From the NCBI GenBank assembly GCA_964593725.1, contig CAZQJS010000005.1, forward strand, positions 25,536 to 89,535: a stretch of 64,000 nucleotides of DNA, read 5' to 3'. The position numbers and the translations under genes were made by a program. The DNA comes from JAIOSM01 sp964593725. GTDB taxonomy: Bacteria > Desulfobacterota > Desulfobacteria > Desulfobacterales > Desulfobacteraceae. The notes under the pieces are model-generated. The model saw nothing but the letters and a program-made list of their open reading frames with translations. It made no database searches and had not been told where the DNA came from. This document shows, piece after piece, positions 1 to 8,739 of the stretch (the stretch's first letter is position 1; every line of letters starts with the position of its first letter).

Positions 1-1568
1 CAATACCATACAGGCACAAGGTATTTCAGCCAGTTTCGCCATTTCTGACCATTTGGAGATGGAGCATCAATACTGTTGATCCATTCCCTGACTTCTTTCT
101 GCCGTGCAATGGTCTCTTCACTGTTTTTAAATCCAAGGGCACGGCATCCGTAGGCCACAACAAAACCTGCAAAGAGTCCCCAGAATGCTGTATGCATTGA
201 GAGCGGGTACTTCCATACAAAGTATGTAAGCATATTTACACAGATTCCCACCAGAAGACCCAGGGCTGCACCTACGCTTGGAAATTTAAATCCATAATGA
301 ACTCCCACAAGCATAAGATACATAATGGTTCCAAAGGTGGTTGCAAATCCTCCGATCATAACAATGGCATCAGACGCTGTAAGGCTTACTATAACAGCTG
401 CTACGGTTAAAAGGGTTGCCATGACGCGGTTTGTCCATATCTGCTCTGAATGACTTCCGCCCTGGCCTCTGACATATCTCCACCATACATCCCTTTGTAT
501 GATTGTTCCGCCTGTTCCGATATAGGGTGCTGCTGTGGAGTGAATTGCTGCAATTGCACCAAGGAATACAAGGCCCAGAATAGGACCTGGTAAAAATTTA
601 GTCATGAGTTTTGGTACTACATCACCATTGTTTGCGATTGTCATTTCTCCTGCAAGTTCCAGAATTTTTGCTCCCATACCCTGGAAGGCTGAGAAGAAAA
701 AGAGACAAAGACCAACAATAAATGTTGACATGAAAACCTGCTGCCATGCAAGGGGTTTAGGATTGGAAATACCAAAATTCCAGAGAATAAATGCTGGAGA
801 TGACTGAATACCCATGAGGGCAAACATATAAGTTAAAATCATAACAGCAGTCCAGCCGCCGCCAATACCAAAGTTTATCAATCTCGGTACCTGGCTGTAT
901 TTCGGATCAAGGTCAGCCAGAGATTTTACCATGCCGCTCCAGCCGCCAATCACATCTGATTTAATAACAAAAAGACCAAGAAGCATAATACCGATTACCA
1001 AAAGCAGAAATTGCAGAACACCAACCCAGGTACTTGCTTTTAAACCACCGGTTACAACATAAAACCAGACAATAAAAGCCATTATAATAAGACCCCAGAA
1101 TGGAGGCACACCAGCTACCCAGTAAAACAGTTTTGATGCTGCAATGAGCTGAATACCTGAATAAAAAATTGAATATAACAGCGCTGCAAGCACAGTCAGC
1201 CATCTTACAACCTCATTGTTATAGTAATATGCAAACATATCACCTGGTGTTATAAAACCATACCGTTTACCCATGAGCCAGTTCCGTTTTGCAAAAAAAG
1301 CTCCTGTAATTGGTATGGTCAAAACATAAAATGAGGCAAATGCATAAACCAGGCCCACTTTCCAGATTAAACCCGGATGCCCGACAAATGTCCATCCTGA
1401 AAAGGATGCTGCTGTTGCTGCCATTAAAAACGCGATAAAGGGAATAGAACGCCCTGCAATTCCATAACCTGATGCGGTTTTTTCAGTAAAAAATCCCCTT
1501 AAACCCCACCAGAAACAATAAATAATATATATTCCCAAGAATAGATAAACCCAATATTTCGGTTCCAT
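1..1568 (-). CDS. Sodium:solute symporter (SSS family), 3' end beyond the window
   Basis: An open frame runs from an ATG at 1568 off the left edge, giving 522 codons without a stop. The start is set by AGGAGG 9 bases upstream. The protein is very hydrophobic with many membrane spans, and the N-terminal part (MEPKYWVYLFLG..., then ATAASFSGWTF near residue 50) is typical of Na+/solute symporters in the inner membrane. It lies downstream of propionyl-CoA and acetyl-CoA synthetase genes on the same strand, so short-chain carboxylate (acetate or propionate) uptake is a reasonable inference; the substrate is not readable from sequence. The last visible residues are a hydrophilic C-terminal tail, so little is missing. 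Confidence 0.88.
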   Translation of the reverse strand, partial: MEPKYWVYLFLGIYIIYCFWWGLRGFFTEKTASGYGIAGRSIPFIAFLMAATAASFSGWTFVGHPGLIWKVGLVYAFASFYVLTIPITGAFFAKRNWLMGKRYGFITPGDMFAYYYNNEVVRWLTVLAALLYSIFYSGIQLIAASKLFYWVAGVPPFWGLIIMAFIVWFYVVTGGLKASTWVGVLQFLLLVIGIMLLGLFVIKSDVIGGWSGMVKSLADLDPKYSQVPRLINFGIGGGWTAVMILTYMFALMGIQSSPAFILWNFGISNPKPLAWQQVFMSTFIVGLCLFFFSAFQGMGAKILELAGEMTIANNGDVVPKLMTKFLPGPILGLVFLGAIAAIHSTAAPYIGTGGTIIQRDVWWRYVRGQGGSHSEQIWTNRVMATLLTVAAVIVSLTASDAIVMIGGFATTFGTIMYLMLVGVHYGFKFPSVGAALGLLVGICVNMLTYFVWKYPLSMHTAFWGLFAGFVVAYGCRALGFKNSEETIARQKEVREWINSIDAPSPNGQKWRNWLKYLVPVWY

Positions 1569-1642
1569 AAAAATTTTCCTCCTAATTCATCTTTGCTTTT
1601 GAGTTGATCGGATAACTCACATGATTATCATTCAAACAAACC

Positions 1643-1675
1643 TCAGCAGAGCATATATTTCACCACCTCCCCTTT
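1643..1675 (-). other. Strong Shine-Dalgarno followed by a minimal ORF (possible leader)
   Basis: In the 163-base gap between the propionyl-CoA synthetase and symporter genes the minus strand reads AAAGGGGAGGTGGTGAAAT and then ATG CTC TGC TGA. This is a strong ribosome-binding sequence followed by a three-codon frame, separate from the symporter's own AGGAGG. It may be a translational coupling or leader element, or chance. No longer protein fits here. Confidence 0.2.
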
Positions 1676-1731
1676 AATCCCTTTATTCTTTTTTGCCGGT
1701 TAAAGTTATATGTATCATTACTAAACATAAT

Positions 1732-3633
1732 TTAGGCCCTTTTCCCATACCCAATCTTTCCAAGGGATTCTTCAATTTCATCCAGTGAAGCAGGATCATC
1801 AATTGTAGCTGGCAATTTCCACTCTTTTTTATCTGCAATGGATCGCATTGTTCCCCTTAACACTTTACCAGATCTTGTCTTAGGAAGCCGTTTTACAACG
1901 GTTGCTGTTTTAAATGCAGCAACTGGTCCTATCTGCTCCCTTACCCTCTGGATCACTTCTTTTATTATCTCGTCATGGTCCTTGGTAACTCCTGCATTAA
2001 GTACAAGGAGTCCCAGGGGAATCTGACCCTTAAGCTGATCTTCAACTCCCATTACTGCACACTCTGCCACATCAGGATGCCCTGCAATGGCCTCTTCCAT
2101 GCCGCCTGTGGACAGCCTGTGCCCTGCAACATTGATTATGTCATCGGTTCGTGCCATTACAAACACATAACCGTCTGCATCAATGAAACCTGCATCTGCA
2201 GTTTCATAGTATCCAGGAAATGTTTTAAGGTATTTTTCAATATAAATCTGATCTTTTTCCCACAGAGTCGGCAGAGTTCCGGGAGGCAGGGGCAGTTTAA
2301 CAACAATTGCACCTATTTCACCCGGGCCGACATTGTTGCCGTCTGGGTCAAGCACCTGAATATCCCAGCCAGGAACAGCTTTTGTGGGAGATCCTGGTTT
2401 TACTTCAAACTGGTGCAGGCCAACACAATTTGCTGCAATGGCCCAACCGGTTTCTGTCTGCCACCAGTGGTCTATTACCGGGATATTCAGGCTGTTCTCA
2501 GCCCAGGAAAGGGTGTCAGGATCGGTTCTCTCCCCTGCCAGGAAAAGATACTTAAAATTTGAAAGGTCAAATTTCTGCATCAATTCCGCCTTGGGATCTT
2601 CACGCTTTATTGCCCTGAAAGCTGTTGGAGCCGTGAACATGGTTTTAACCTTATGTTCTGCTATTACTCGCCAGAATGCGCTTGCATCCGGAGTTCCAAC
2701 GGGTTTTCCTTCATAGAGAATTGTTGTGCAACCCTGGAACAGCGGAGCATATACAATGTAAGAATGACCCACAACCCATCCAATATCCGAGGCTGCCCAG
2801 TAGACATCACCTTTTCTAACACCATAGATAGCTCCCATTGTCCATTTCAGGGCCACCAGGTGCCCTCCATTATCCCTTACAACTCCCTTTGGTTCTCCAG
2901 TTGTTCCGGAAGTATAAAGAATATAGAGAGGGTCGGTTGCTTTGACAGGCACACAATCAGCCGGTGCTGCCTTTGACATCTCATCCATCCAGTCAAAATC
3001 CCGGTCCTGAATCAGGCCTGCTTCTGCCTGGGGGCGTTGAAAAATAACACAGGATTCAGGTTTAAACTGAGCAAGCTCAATGGCCTTATCCAATAGAGGC
3101 TTATATTCAATAACCCTGGAAATCTCAATACCACAGGATGCTGAAACTATCACTTTTGGTTTAGCATCATTTATCCTGGTTGCAAGTTCATTGGCAGCAA
3201 AACCACCAAAAACAACGGAATGTACTGCACCTATCCTGGCACATGCCAGCATTGCAACTGCTGCTTCCGGGATCATTGGCATATAGATTATTACCCTGTC
3301 ACCTTTTTTAACATTTTTTGAAACAAGAACTCCTGCAAACTTTGAAACCTGGTCCTTAAGTTCTGAAAATGTTATTTTTCTTATAGTATCAGTTACCGGG
3401 CTGTCATAGATGATTGCATTGTTCTCACCCATGCCGTTTTCAACATGAAGATCAACTGCATTATAACATGTATTGAGCTCGCCACCTGAAAACCATCGAT
3501 AAAAGGGTTTGTTTGAATCATCCAGAACCTTGTCCCATTTTTTATACCAATGGCACTCTTCTGCTATTTTGCCCCAGAACGCATCTGGATCTTTAAGGGA
3601 TTGCTCATACGCTTCAGTATACAAATTTGACAT
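1732..3633 (-). CDS. prpE: Propionyl-CoA synthetase (AMP-forming, PrpE/ACSS3-like)
   Basis: Adenylate-forming ligase of 633 aa that activates a short-chain acid, probably propionate, to its CoA ester with ATP in the cytoplasm. Seen: N-terminal ACS domain, ATP-binding loop YTSGTTGEPKG at about residue 240, DHWWQTETGW near 390, and the C-terminal PKTRSGKVLRG with the lysine that is acetylated in this family. The DHWWQTETG form, the short N-terminus and the overall length match PrpE rather than Acs. The start at 3633 has GGAGG 7 bases upstream. It sits 30 bases after acs and before the symporter, so the three probably form one operon. Its product would feed the methylmalonyl-CoA genes at 40.7-51.5 kb once carboxylated. 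Acetate or butyrate as alternative substrate cannot be excluded. Confidence 0.88.
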   Translation of the reverse strand: MSNLYTEAYEQSLKDPDAFWGKIAEECHWYKKWDKVLDDSNKPFYRWFSGGELNTCYNAVDLHVENGMGENNAIIYDSPVTDTIRKITFSELKDQVSKFAGVLVSKNVKKGDRVIIYMPMIPEAAVAMLACARIGAVHSVVFGGFAANELATRINDAKPKVIVSASCGIEISRVIEYKPLLDKAIELAQFKPESCVIFQRPQAEAGLIQDRDFDWMDEMSKAAPADCVPVKATDPLYILYTSGTTGEPKGVVRDNGGHLVALKWTMGAIYGVRKGDVYWAASDIGWVVGHSYIVYAPLFQGCTTILYEGKPVGTPDASAFWRVIAEHKVKTMFTAPTAFRAIKREDPKAELMQKFDLSNFKYLFLAGERTDPDTLSWAENSLNIPVIDHWWQTETGWAIAANCVGLHQFEVKPGSPTKAVPGWDIQVLDPDGNNVGPGEIGAIVVKLPLPPGTLPTLWEKDQIYIEKYLKTFPGYYETADAGFIDADGYVFVMARTDDIINVAGHRLSTGGMEEAIAGHPDVAECAVMGVEDQLKGQIPLGLLVLNAGVTKDHDEIIKEVIQRVREQIGPVAAFKTATVVKRLPKTRSGKVLRGTMRSIADKKEWKLPATIDDPASLDEIEESLGKIGYGKRA

Positions 3634-3663
3634 AAATATCCTCCAGATATTAGCGCTGCAATA

Positions 3664-5694
3664 TTATGATTTATCAACCATCTGCTGAATGGTTTCCACA
3701 ACTTCCGGATTGGCAAGGGTCATTACATTTCCTACATCGCCCTTATTGGAAATTGCACCAAGTACCCTTCTCATGATTTTTCCTGATCTGGTTTTCGGCA
3801 TATCAGGCACCAGCCATACTTTTCTTGGTTTTGCAATCTTTCCTATCTGATCACATATGGCATCGGAAATTTTCTGAGCAAGTTCGTCTGTAGCTTTTAC
3901 ACCCGGTTTCAAAGCAATATAGAGATCCGGCTCTTTTCCTTTGATATCATGGGCAACCGGTACAACAGCAGCTTCTGCGACTTCTTCCACAACAAGTGAT
4001 GCTGATTCTATCTCTTTTGTACCAAGCCTGTGGCCGGAAACGTTAATAACATCATCAATGCGGCCAAGTACCCTGAAATAGCCGTCCTCACCAACAGTTG
4101 CAGCATCGCCTGTGAGATATGGCCAGTCTTTCCAGTCTTTGCTGTCCGGCTTTGTATTGTACATTCCAAAATAGGTATCAACAAATCTGTCTCTGTCACC
4201 CCAGATGGTCTGGAACATTCCCGGCCATGGATTCTGTATACAGATATTACCTGCAATTCCAGGACCCACTTCTTTTCCTTCATCATCAAAAATAATGGGA
4301 TGAATACCAGGTACGCCCGGACCTGCTGAACCCGGTTTCATGGGACTGATGCCCGGAACCGTGCTGCAGAGAAAACCTCCGGTCTCTGTCTGCCAGTAGG
4401 TATCAACTATGGCAGCTTCTCCTTTGCCGACAACACTTTCATACCACTTCCACACTTCAGGTTCGATTGGTTCTCCAACTGTGGTCATATGTTTGAAATG
4501 ATATTGATATTTAGCAGGTTCATCCGGGCCAAGTTTTCTTAAAGCCCTTATAGCTGTCGGGGCAGTATGGAAAATATTAACATCCAGGGCCTGGGCAATT
4601 CTCCAGGATCTTCCTGCGTCTGGATAGGTTGGCACTCCTTCGTATATTACTGTTGAAGCACAAAGTGCAAGAGGTCCATAGACAATGAATGAATGGCCTG
4701 TTATCCATCCTATATCAGCCATGCACCAGTAAACATCTTCAGGATGAATATCCTGGATATATTTTGACATTGCAGTTACATAGGAGAGATAACCACCTGT
4801 GCCGTGCTGACATCCCTTTGGTTTTCCTGTGGTTCCGCTTGTGTACATTAAAAACAACGGTTCCTCAGACAGCATCTGCTCTGGTTCAACCCTTGCACCA
4901 TAGTATTTTTTCAACTCTGTGTTAACAGAAATATCCCTTCCTTCCTTCATTGGAGTCTCTGAAGAGTATTTTCCAGGATACCTCTCCCAAACCAGAACTG
5001 TATCAACAACCTGTCCCTGGTCAGCAGCAATTTTTACAGCTTCGTCTGCATTTGCCTTATGCTCAAGCAGTTTTCCACTTCTGTAATAGGCATCAGTAAC
5101 AATCAAAACCCTGGATTGGGAATCAACTATTCTGTCTGCACTTGCACTTGCAGAAAACCCGCCAAATACAACCGAGTGTATTACACCTAATCTTGCACAG
5201 GCAAGCATTGTAATTGGAAGCTCTGCTGACATGGGCATATGGATAGTAACCCTGTCTCCCCTTTTCAGTTTTGCTGTATCACGCAGCAGTGCTGCAAACT
5301 CATTAACCCGGACATATAGTTCCTGGTAGGTAATATGCTCAATTTTTTCATCTTCAAGTTCAGGAACAAAATGTATGGCTGTTTTATTCTTATTTTTTTC
5401 AAGATGCCGGTCAATACAATTATAGCTTGCATTGATCCTGCCCCCTTTAAACCATTTATAGCACGGGGCATCACTGGTATCTAAAACTTCATCCCAGTAT
5501 TTATACCATGTAAGCAATTCTGCAAATTCAGTGTAATAATCGGGGAAATTGTCCAGGCTGAATCTATCAAAAATTGAAGGATCACATATGTTGGCCTGAC
5601 CAATGAATTTTGTGGAAGGATAATATAATTCTTCTTCTTTCCAATGAACTGCAATTTGAGCTTCTGTGGTTTCTAGGACTTCCTTTTTACTCAT
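3664..5694 (-). CDS. acs: Acetyl-CoA synthetase
   Basis: AMP-forming acetate:CoA ligase of 676 aa, slightly longer than the usual ~650. Seen: YTSGTTGKPKGCQHGTGGYL near residue 274, the acetate-pocket motif DTYWQTETGG near 405, GRIDDVINVSGHRLGT, and the C-terminal PKTRSGKIMRR that carries the regulatory lysine. It starts at an ATG with AGGAGG nearby (spacing 7). It is the first gene of a probable acs-prpE-symporter operon and is divergent from a GAF-AAA+ regulator across a 573-base intergenic region, which suggests control by that regulator. It activates acetate for the oxidative acetyl-CoA pathway or for assimilation. Confidence 0.94.
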   Translation of the reverse strand: MSKKEVLETTEAQIAVHWKEEELYYPSTKFIGQANICDPSIFDRFSLDNFPDYYTEFAELLTWYKYWDEVLDTSDAPCYKWFKGGRINASYNCIDRHLEKNKNKTAIHFVPELEDEKIEHITYQELYVRVNEFAALLRDTAKLKRGDRVTIHMPMSAELPITMLACARLGVIHSVVFGGFSASASADRIVDSQSRVLIVTDAYYRSGKLLEHKANADEAVKIAADQGQVVDTVLVWERYPGKYSSETPMKEGRDISVNTELKKYYGARVEPEQMLSEEPLFLMYTSGTTGKPKGCQHGTGGYLSYVTAMSKYIQDIHPEDVYWCMADIGWITGHSFIVYGPLALCASTVIYEGVPTYPDAGRSWRIAQALDVNIFHTAPTAIRALRKLGPDEPAKYQYHFKHMTTVGEPIEPEVWKWYESVVGKGEAAIVDTYWQTETGGFLCSTVPGISPMKPGSAGPGVPGIHPIIFDDEGKEVGPGIAGNICIQNPWPGMFQTIWGDRDRFVDTYFGMYNTKPDSKDWKDWPYLTGDAATVGEDGYFRVLGRIDDVINVSGHRLGTKEIESASLVVEEVAEAAVVPVAHDIKGKEPDLYIALKPGVKATDELAQKISDAICDQIGKIAKPRKVWLVPDMPKTRSGKIMRRVLGAISNKGDVGNVMTLANPEVVETIQQMVDKS

Positions 5695-6267
5695 CGAGCT
5701 TCCTCCTGCTTAAAGATTAAAAGTTTAAGAAGTAAGTTTTAAATTAATAAAAACTTCTTTTATTAAAAAATATTCTTTAAAAAAATATTTTAAACCTCAA
5801 CCCTTGGGGTTAAGCTTTATTTTTAATCTCTGAAGGTGCCGAAAAGTCAGGCCATAGAGCATTGTAGTCGCAAATTGTGTTTAAAAACTAAATCATATTC
5901 ATAACTTTTATAAAGCTGTAGTAAGAAAATCAAATTTAGTCAATAGGTATATTGATTTTTTTTAAAAAAAAATTAAACTTTCTGATTTTTTAGTGATTTT
6001 AATTACACGCTTTTTTGATGGAAGCGCCGCTATAGTCACTGTTTGAGGCGTTTATTGATTTGTTTTTTTTATTACGTTTTGAATTAGATTTTTTCCATGG
6101 TTTTAATCTGTGATTTGTTGTTAGTGTACGCCTGTGCCAGGGAGTTTGAGGATCAATCTCGCAAAAAATCAACTGGTTATATCGTAAAATCCATTAAAAA
6201 AACAACTTTTTTCCGTTTTTTTGAAATTTCGTTGTAATAAAACGAAATTTCATGTATCATAAAAATT
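5695..6267. promoter_or_regulatory. Divergent intergenic region between acs and the AAA+ regulator
   Basis: These 573 AT-rich bases separate the divergent acs and regulator genes and hold no convincing ORF. They contain long A/T tracts (for example around 5960-5970 and 6060-6070), a small hairpin AACCC-TTG-GGGTT at 5799-5811 in the acs leader, and a perfect 12-bp inverted repeat at 6222-6252. I did not find a convincing TGGCAC-N5-TTGC (-24/-12) promoter for either gene, although a lone TGGCAC occurs on the minus strand near 6134-6139. Confidence 0.6.
6222..6252. promoter_or_regulatory. Perfect 12-bp inverted repeat before the regulator gene
   Basis: TGAAATTTCGTT, a 7-base spacer GTAATAA, then AACGAAATTTCA. 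Each arm also contains the self-palindrome GAAATTTC, so two GAAATTTC boxes lie 21 bases apart (two helical turns). The repeat ends 15 bases before the regulator start, which has no clear Shine-Dalgarno sequence. It could be an autoregulatory operator or an RNA hairpin over the translation start. Confidence 0.6.
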
Positions 6268-7899
6268 ATGAAGCTGTCTTTGTCATATAAACCGGAGTTT
6301 GAGTCATTAAAAGAGCTTTTAATTAAAATAGCAGCGCAGAAATCCATTGACAGCATCCTGAATATGGTGGTGGATAATTTCATACAAAGGCCCAATATTG
6401 CAATCGTGAGGATCTGGCTGAAAAAAAAAGGAGATATCTGTAAAAATTGTTTCATGTCAGGAAACTGCAGAAATCCCAAAGAGTGTCTTCACCTTGCCGC
6501 AAGCAAAGGAGAATCCATCTGTAAAAAGGAAAAAAACTGGTCTGTTTTAGAAGATCAATTCATGAGAATCCCCATGGGTTATTCAACAATAGGAAAAGTT
6601 GCCTGGAAAAAAAGGGATCTGTCAAAAAAAGAGATTGAAAAAGAGTTCGACTGGCAGGAAAAGGATATATGGGCAAAGGGAGAAAAAATAGCTGGCTTTG
6701 AAATCAAGCCCCTTTTATTTGATAACAGGATGCTTGGAGTAATAGCAATCTATTCAAGAACAAAAGCAGACAGAGACAAGGAGGGAAAATTCCGGGTGGA
6801 AATGATTGCCCATTCAATTGCAGCTGCCATTGCAAATTCTGAAACATATAATGAAATAAACCGATTGAACTCCCAGCTGGAACTTGAAAATACTTTTTTA
6901 AAAAAAGAGATAAATGAGACCAGAAATTATGGCAGTATCATTGGAAAAAGTCCAAATCTTATGAATATTCTGGAACAGATTGAACTTGTTGCAAAAACCG
7001 ATGTTAATATATTTATCTTTGGGGAACCAGGCACGGGTAAAGAACTCATAGCACGGGAGATCCATAATAAAAGCCCCAGAAAAACAATGCCCTTGATTAA
7101 AGTAAACTGCGGCACAATTCCGGAAAAATTATATAAGAGTAAGTTTTTCGGAAGTATCAAAGGAGGAATGAGCGGGAATATACATAAAGGTGCAGGAATG
7201 TTTGAGGCAGCAGATAAAGGTACGCTGTTCCTTGATGAAGCAGGAGACCTTCCTGTTAAATTTCAGAGTAAATTTTTAAGGGTTTTACAAAAAGGCTCCT
7301 ATGAACGGCTGGGTGAAAATATTGCAAGAAATATTAATGCAAGAATAATTGCAGCTACCAGCAGGAATATAAAAAATGATATTAAACAGGGAAGATTCAG
7401 GCAGGATTTATTTTATAAACTAAATGTATTTCCAATTCACATTGACCCTTTAAGGGAGAGAAAAGAAGATATTAAGCTCCTTGCAAACTATTTTCTTAAA
7501 AGAATTTCCAAGGAGATGCAAAAAACAGTTCCTGATATTTCAAAGCAGGGAATGAAAAAACTTCTATCATACTCATGGCCCGGAAATGTAAGGGAACTTC
7601 AAAACATAATTGAAAGAGCTGTAATAACCTTCCAGGGTAAGAAGCTGGAATTCAGCATATCTGACAATAACCAGAATTGTGCCCTCAAGGCAAAAGCAAT
7701 GTATAAAGGGGAACACAGTCTAAAGGTTCTCACCGAAGAACAAATATCTCTACTCTCAATGAGAAATACTATAAATGCTTTAAAGATGTGTAATGGAAAA
7801 ATTTATGGGCAGGACGGTGCGGCTGCACTGCTTAAAATACCACCCACAACCCTCTCCTCCAGACTAAAAAAAATTCAAATACCATCAGATCTTTTTTAG
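6268..7899 (+). CDS. GAF-AAA+-Fis transcriptional regulator with degenerate GAFTGA loop
   Basis: Bacterial enhancer-binding-protein architecture, 543 aa. An N-terminal GAF-like sensor domain (about 1-190) contains a cysteine cluster CKNCFMSGNCRNPKEC at 58-73. An AAA+ domain (about 220-450) has Walker A GEPGTGKE near 252, Walker B TLFLDEAGDLP near 319 and the R-finger region FRQDLFYKLNVFP. A Fis-type helix-turn-helix lies at the C-terminus (about 500-540). The sigma-54-contacting loop is GGMSGN at 299-304 instead of GAFTGA, so activation of sigma-54 RNA polymerase is doubtful and a TyrR- or HupR-like role on sigma-70 promoters is possible. It is divergent from acs and probably regulates that operon. 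Its last 15 bases overlap the convergent methyltransferase gene. There is no strong ribosome-binding site at the ATG. Confidence 0.85.
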   Translation: MKLSLSYKPEFESLKELLIKIAAQKSIDSILNMVVDNFIQRPNIAIVRIWLKKKGDICKNCFMSGNCRNPKECLHLAASKGESICKKEKNWSVLEDQFMRIPMGYSTIGKVAWKKRDLSKKEIEKEFDWQEKDIWAKGEKIAGFEIKPLLFDNRMLGVIAIYSRTKADRDKEGKFRVEMIAHSIAAAIANSETYNEINRLNSQLELENTFLKKEINETRNYGSIIGKSPNLMNILEQIELVAKTDVNIFIFGEPGTGKELIAREIHNKSPRKTMPLIKVNCGTIPEKLYKSKFFGSIKGGMSGNIHKGAGMFEAADKGTLFLDEAGDLPVKFQSKFLRVLQKGSYERLGENIARNINARIIAATSRNIKNDIKQGRFRQDLFYKLNVFPIHIDPLRERKEDIKLLANYFLKRISKEMQKTVPDISKQGMKKLLSYSWPGNVRELQNIIERAVITFQGKKLEFSISDNNQNCALKAKAMYKGEHSLKVLTEEQISLLSMRNTINALKMCNGKIYGQDGAAALLKIPPTTLSSRLKKIQIPSDLF

Positions 7900-8739
7900 A
7901 ATAGCTTCAATAACACCTAATTGTCCTGTTTGAATATTGAATGTCATGGTTTTCCCAAACAGATTCCCATTATCTCCAAATATCAAATGGGGGCCAAGGG
8001 GCCTTGGGTTATTTGAAAATTTTTCTGTAATTTGTCTTACTTTAATCCACCATTTTTCTGCATGTTCTGTTTTATCAAGAAAATGAACAAGTTCAAATCC
8101 TGCTTTTTTACAACCTTTTAATAAAACATCCCAGGTACTGAGATAAGAGATGTTGTGGTTGTCTGCCCAGGGAACTGGAAAATCTATATTTCCATTTCCT
8201 GTTTTTACAACCTCGTGGAGCAGCAGCACACCTCCAGGTTTTAATACCCTGTTAAACTCCCTGAAAAGAAGTTGTTTCTCTTTAATGTTCATCAAAATAT
8301 GTTGAGACAGGACAGCATCATTTGAACCGTCTGGCAGGGGTGTTTCCAGGATGCTGCCCTGCCTGAACTCAATTAAGTCAGATATGCCTCTATTATCTGC
8401 AATCAGCTTTGTTAAACAATCAGCAGTCAAAATAAACTCGTCAACAATGTCGACACCTACCATCCTGAATTTAAACCTGTCTGCTAAAAGCCTTGATGAC
8501 CCGCCTATACCGCATCCTGCATCAAGGATAACAGACCCGGGTTCAAGATGTACCCGGTTAATAAGATCAAGGGTTGCCTGAAATCCTCCGGTATGGAGCT
8601 GATCAATGACAGAAAGATCTTTAATTTCAAGCCTGTTAAGATCCCTGCCAGCTTCCTTGAGGGCCTGCACAATCTTATCTCCAAGTTTACCAGGTGGTCT
8701 TTTCCGGGAAAAATAATGCTCCTTTACCTCCTCTTCCAT
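7885..8739 (-). CDS. Class I SAM-dependent methyltransferase
   Basis: Protein of 284 aa with the SAM-binding motif ILDAGCGIGGSSRLLA near residue 70 and post-motif VVGVDIVDEF-like strand (MVGVDIVDEFILTA), followed by NDAVLSQHILMNI and LKPGGVLLLHE, as in small-molecule methyltransferases of the UbiE/type-11 group. The substrate is unknown. The gene begins inside the 3' end of the crotonase gene (16-base overlap) with GGCGGAG as ribosome-binding site, so it is translationally coupled as the last gene of the acyl-CoA operon. Its 3' end overlaps the convergent regulator by 15 bases. Confidence 0.8.
   Translation of the reverse strand: MEEEVKEHYFSRKRPPGKLGDKIVQALKEAGRDLNRLEIKDLSVIDQLHTGGFQATLDLINRVHLEPGSVILDAGCGIGGSSRLLADRFKFRMVGVDIVDEFILTADCLTKLIADNRGISDLIEFRQGSILETPLPDGSNDAVLSQHILMNIKEKQLLFREFNRVLKPGGVLLLHEVVKTGNGNIDFPVPWADNHNISYLSTWDVLLKGCKKAGFELVHFLDKTEHAEKWWIKVRQITEKFSNNPRPLGPHLIFGDNGNLFGKTMTFNIQTGQLGVIEAILKKI

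Noticed and set aside
1975..2562. 195-codon plus-strand ORF inside prpE
   Set aside because: It lies fully antisense to a gene with strong family motifs and has no recognisable protein features. The same applies to other long antisense frames, such as those at 47593-48123 and 43504-44154.
5821..5880. Riboswitch (cobalamin or c-di-GMP) in the acs leader
   Set aside because: AGTCAGGCC and GCAAATTG fragments are reminiscent of riboswitch boxes, but the surrounding conserved elements and pairing are absent.
6125..6140. Sigma-54 promoter for acs on the minus strand (TGGCACAGGCGTACAC)
   Set aside because: The -24 half TGGCAC is perfect, but the -12 half is TACAC in place of TTGCW, so the pair fails the consensus. 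The divergent regulator also has a degenerate GAFTGA.
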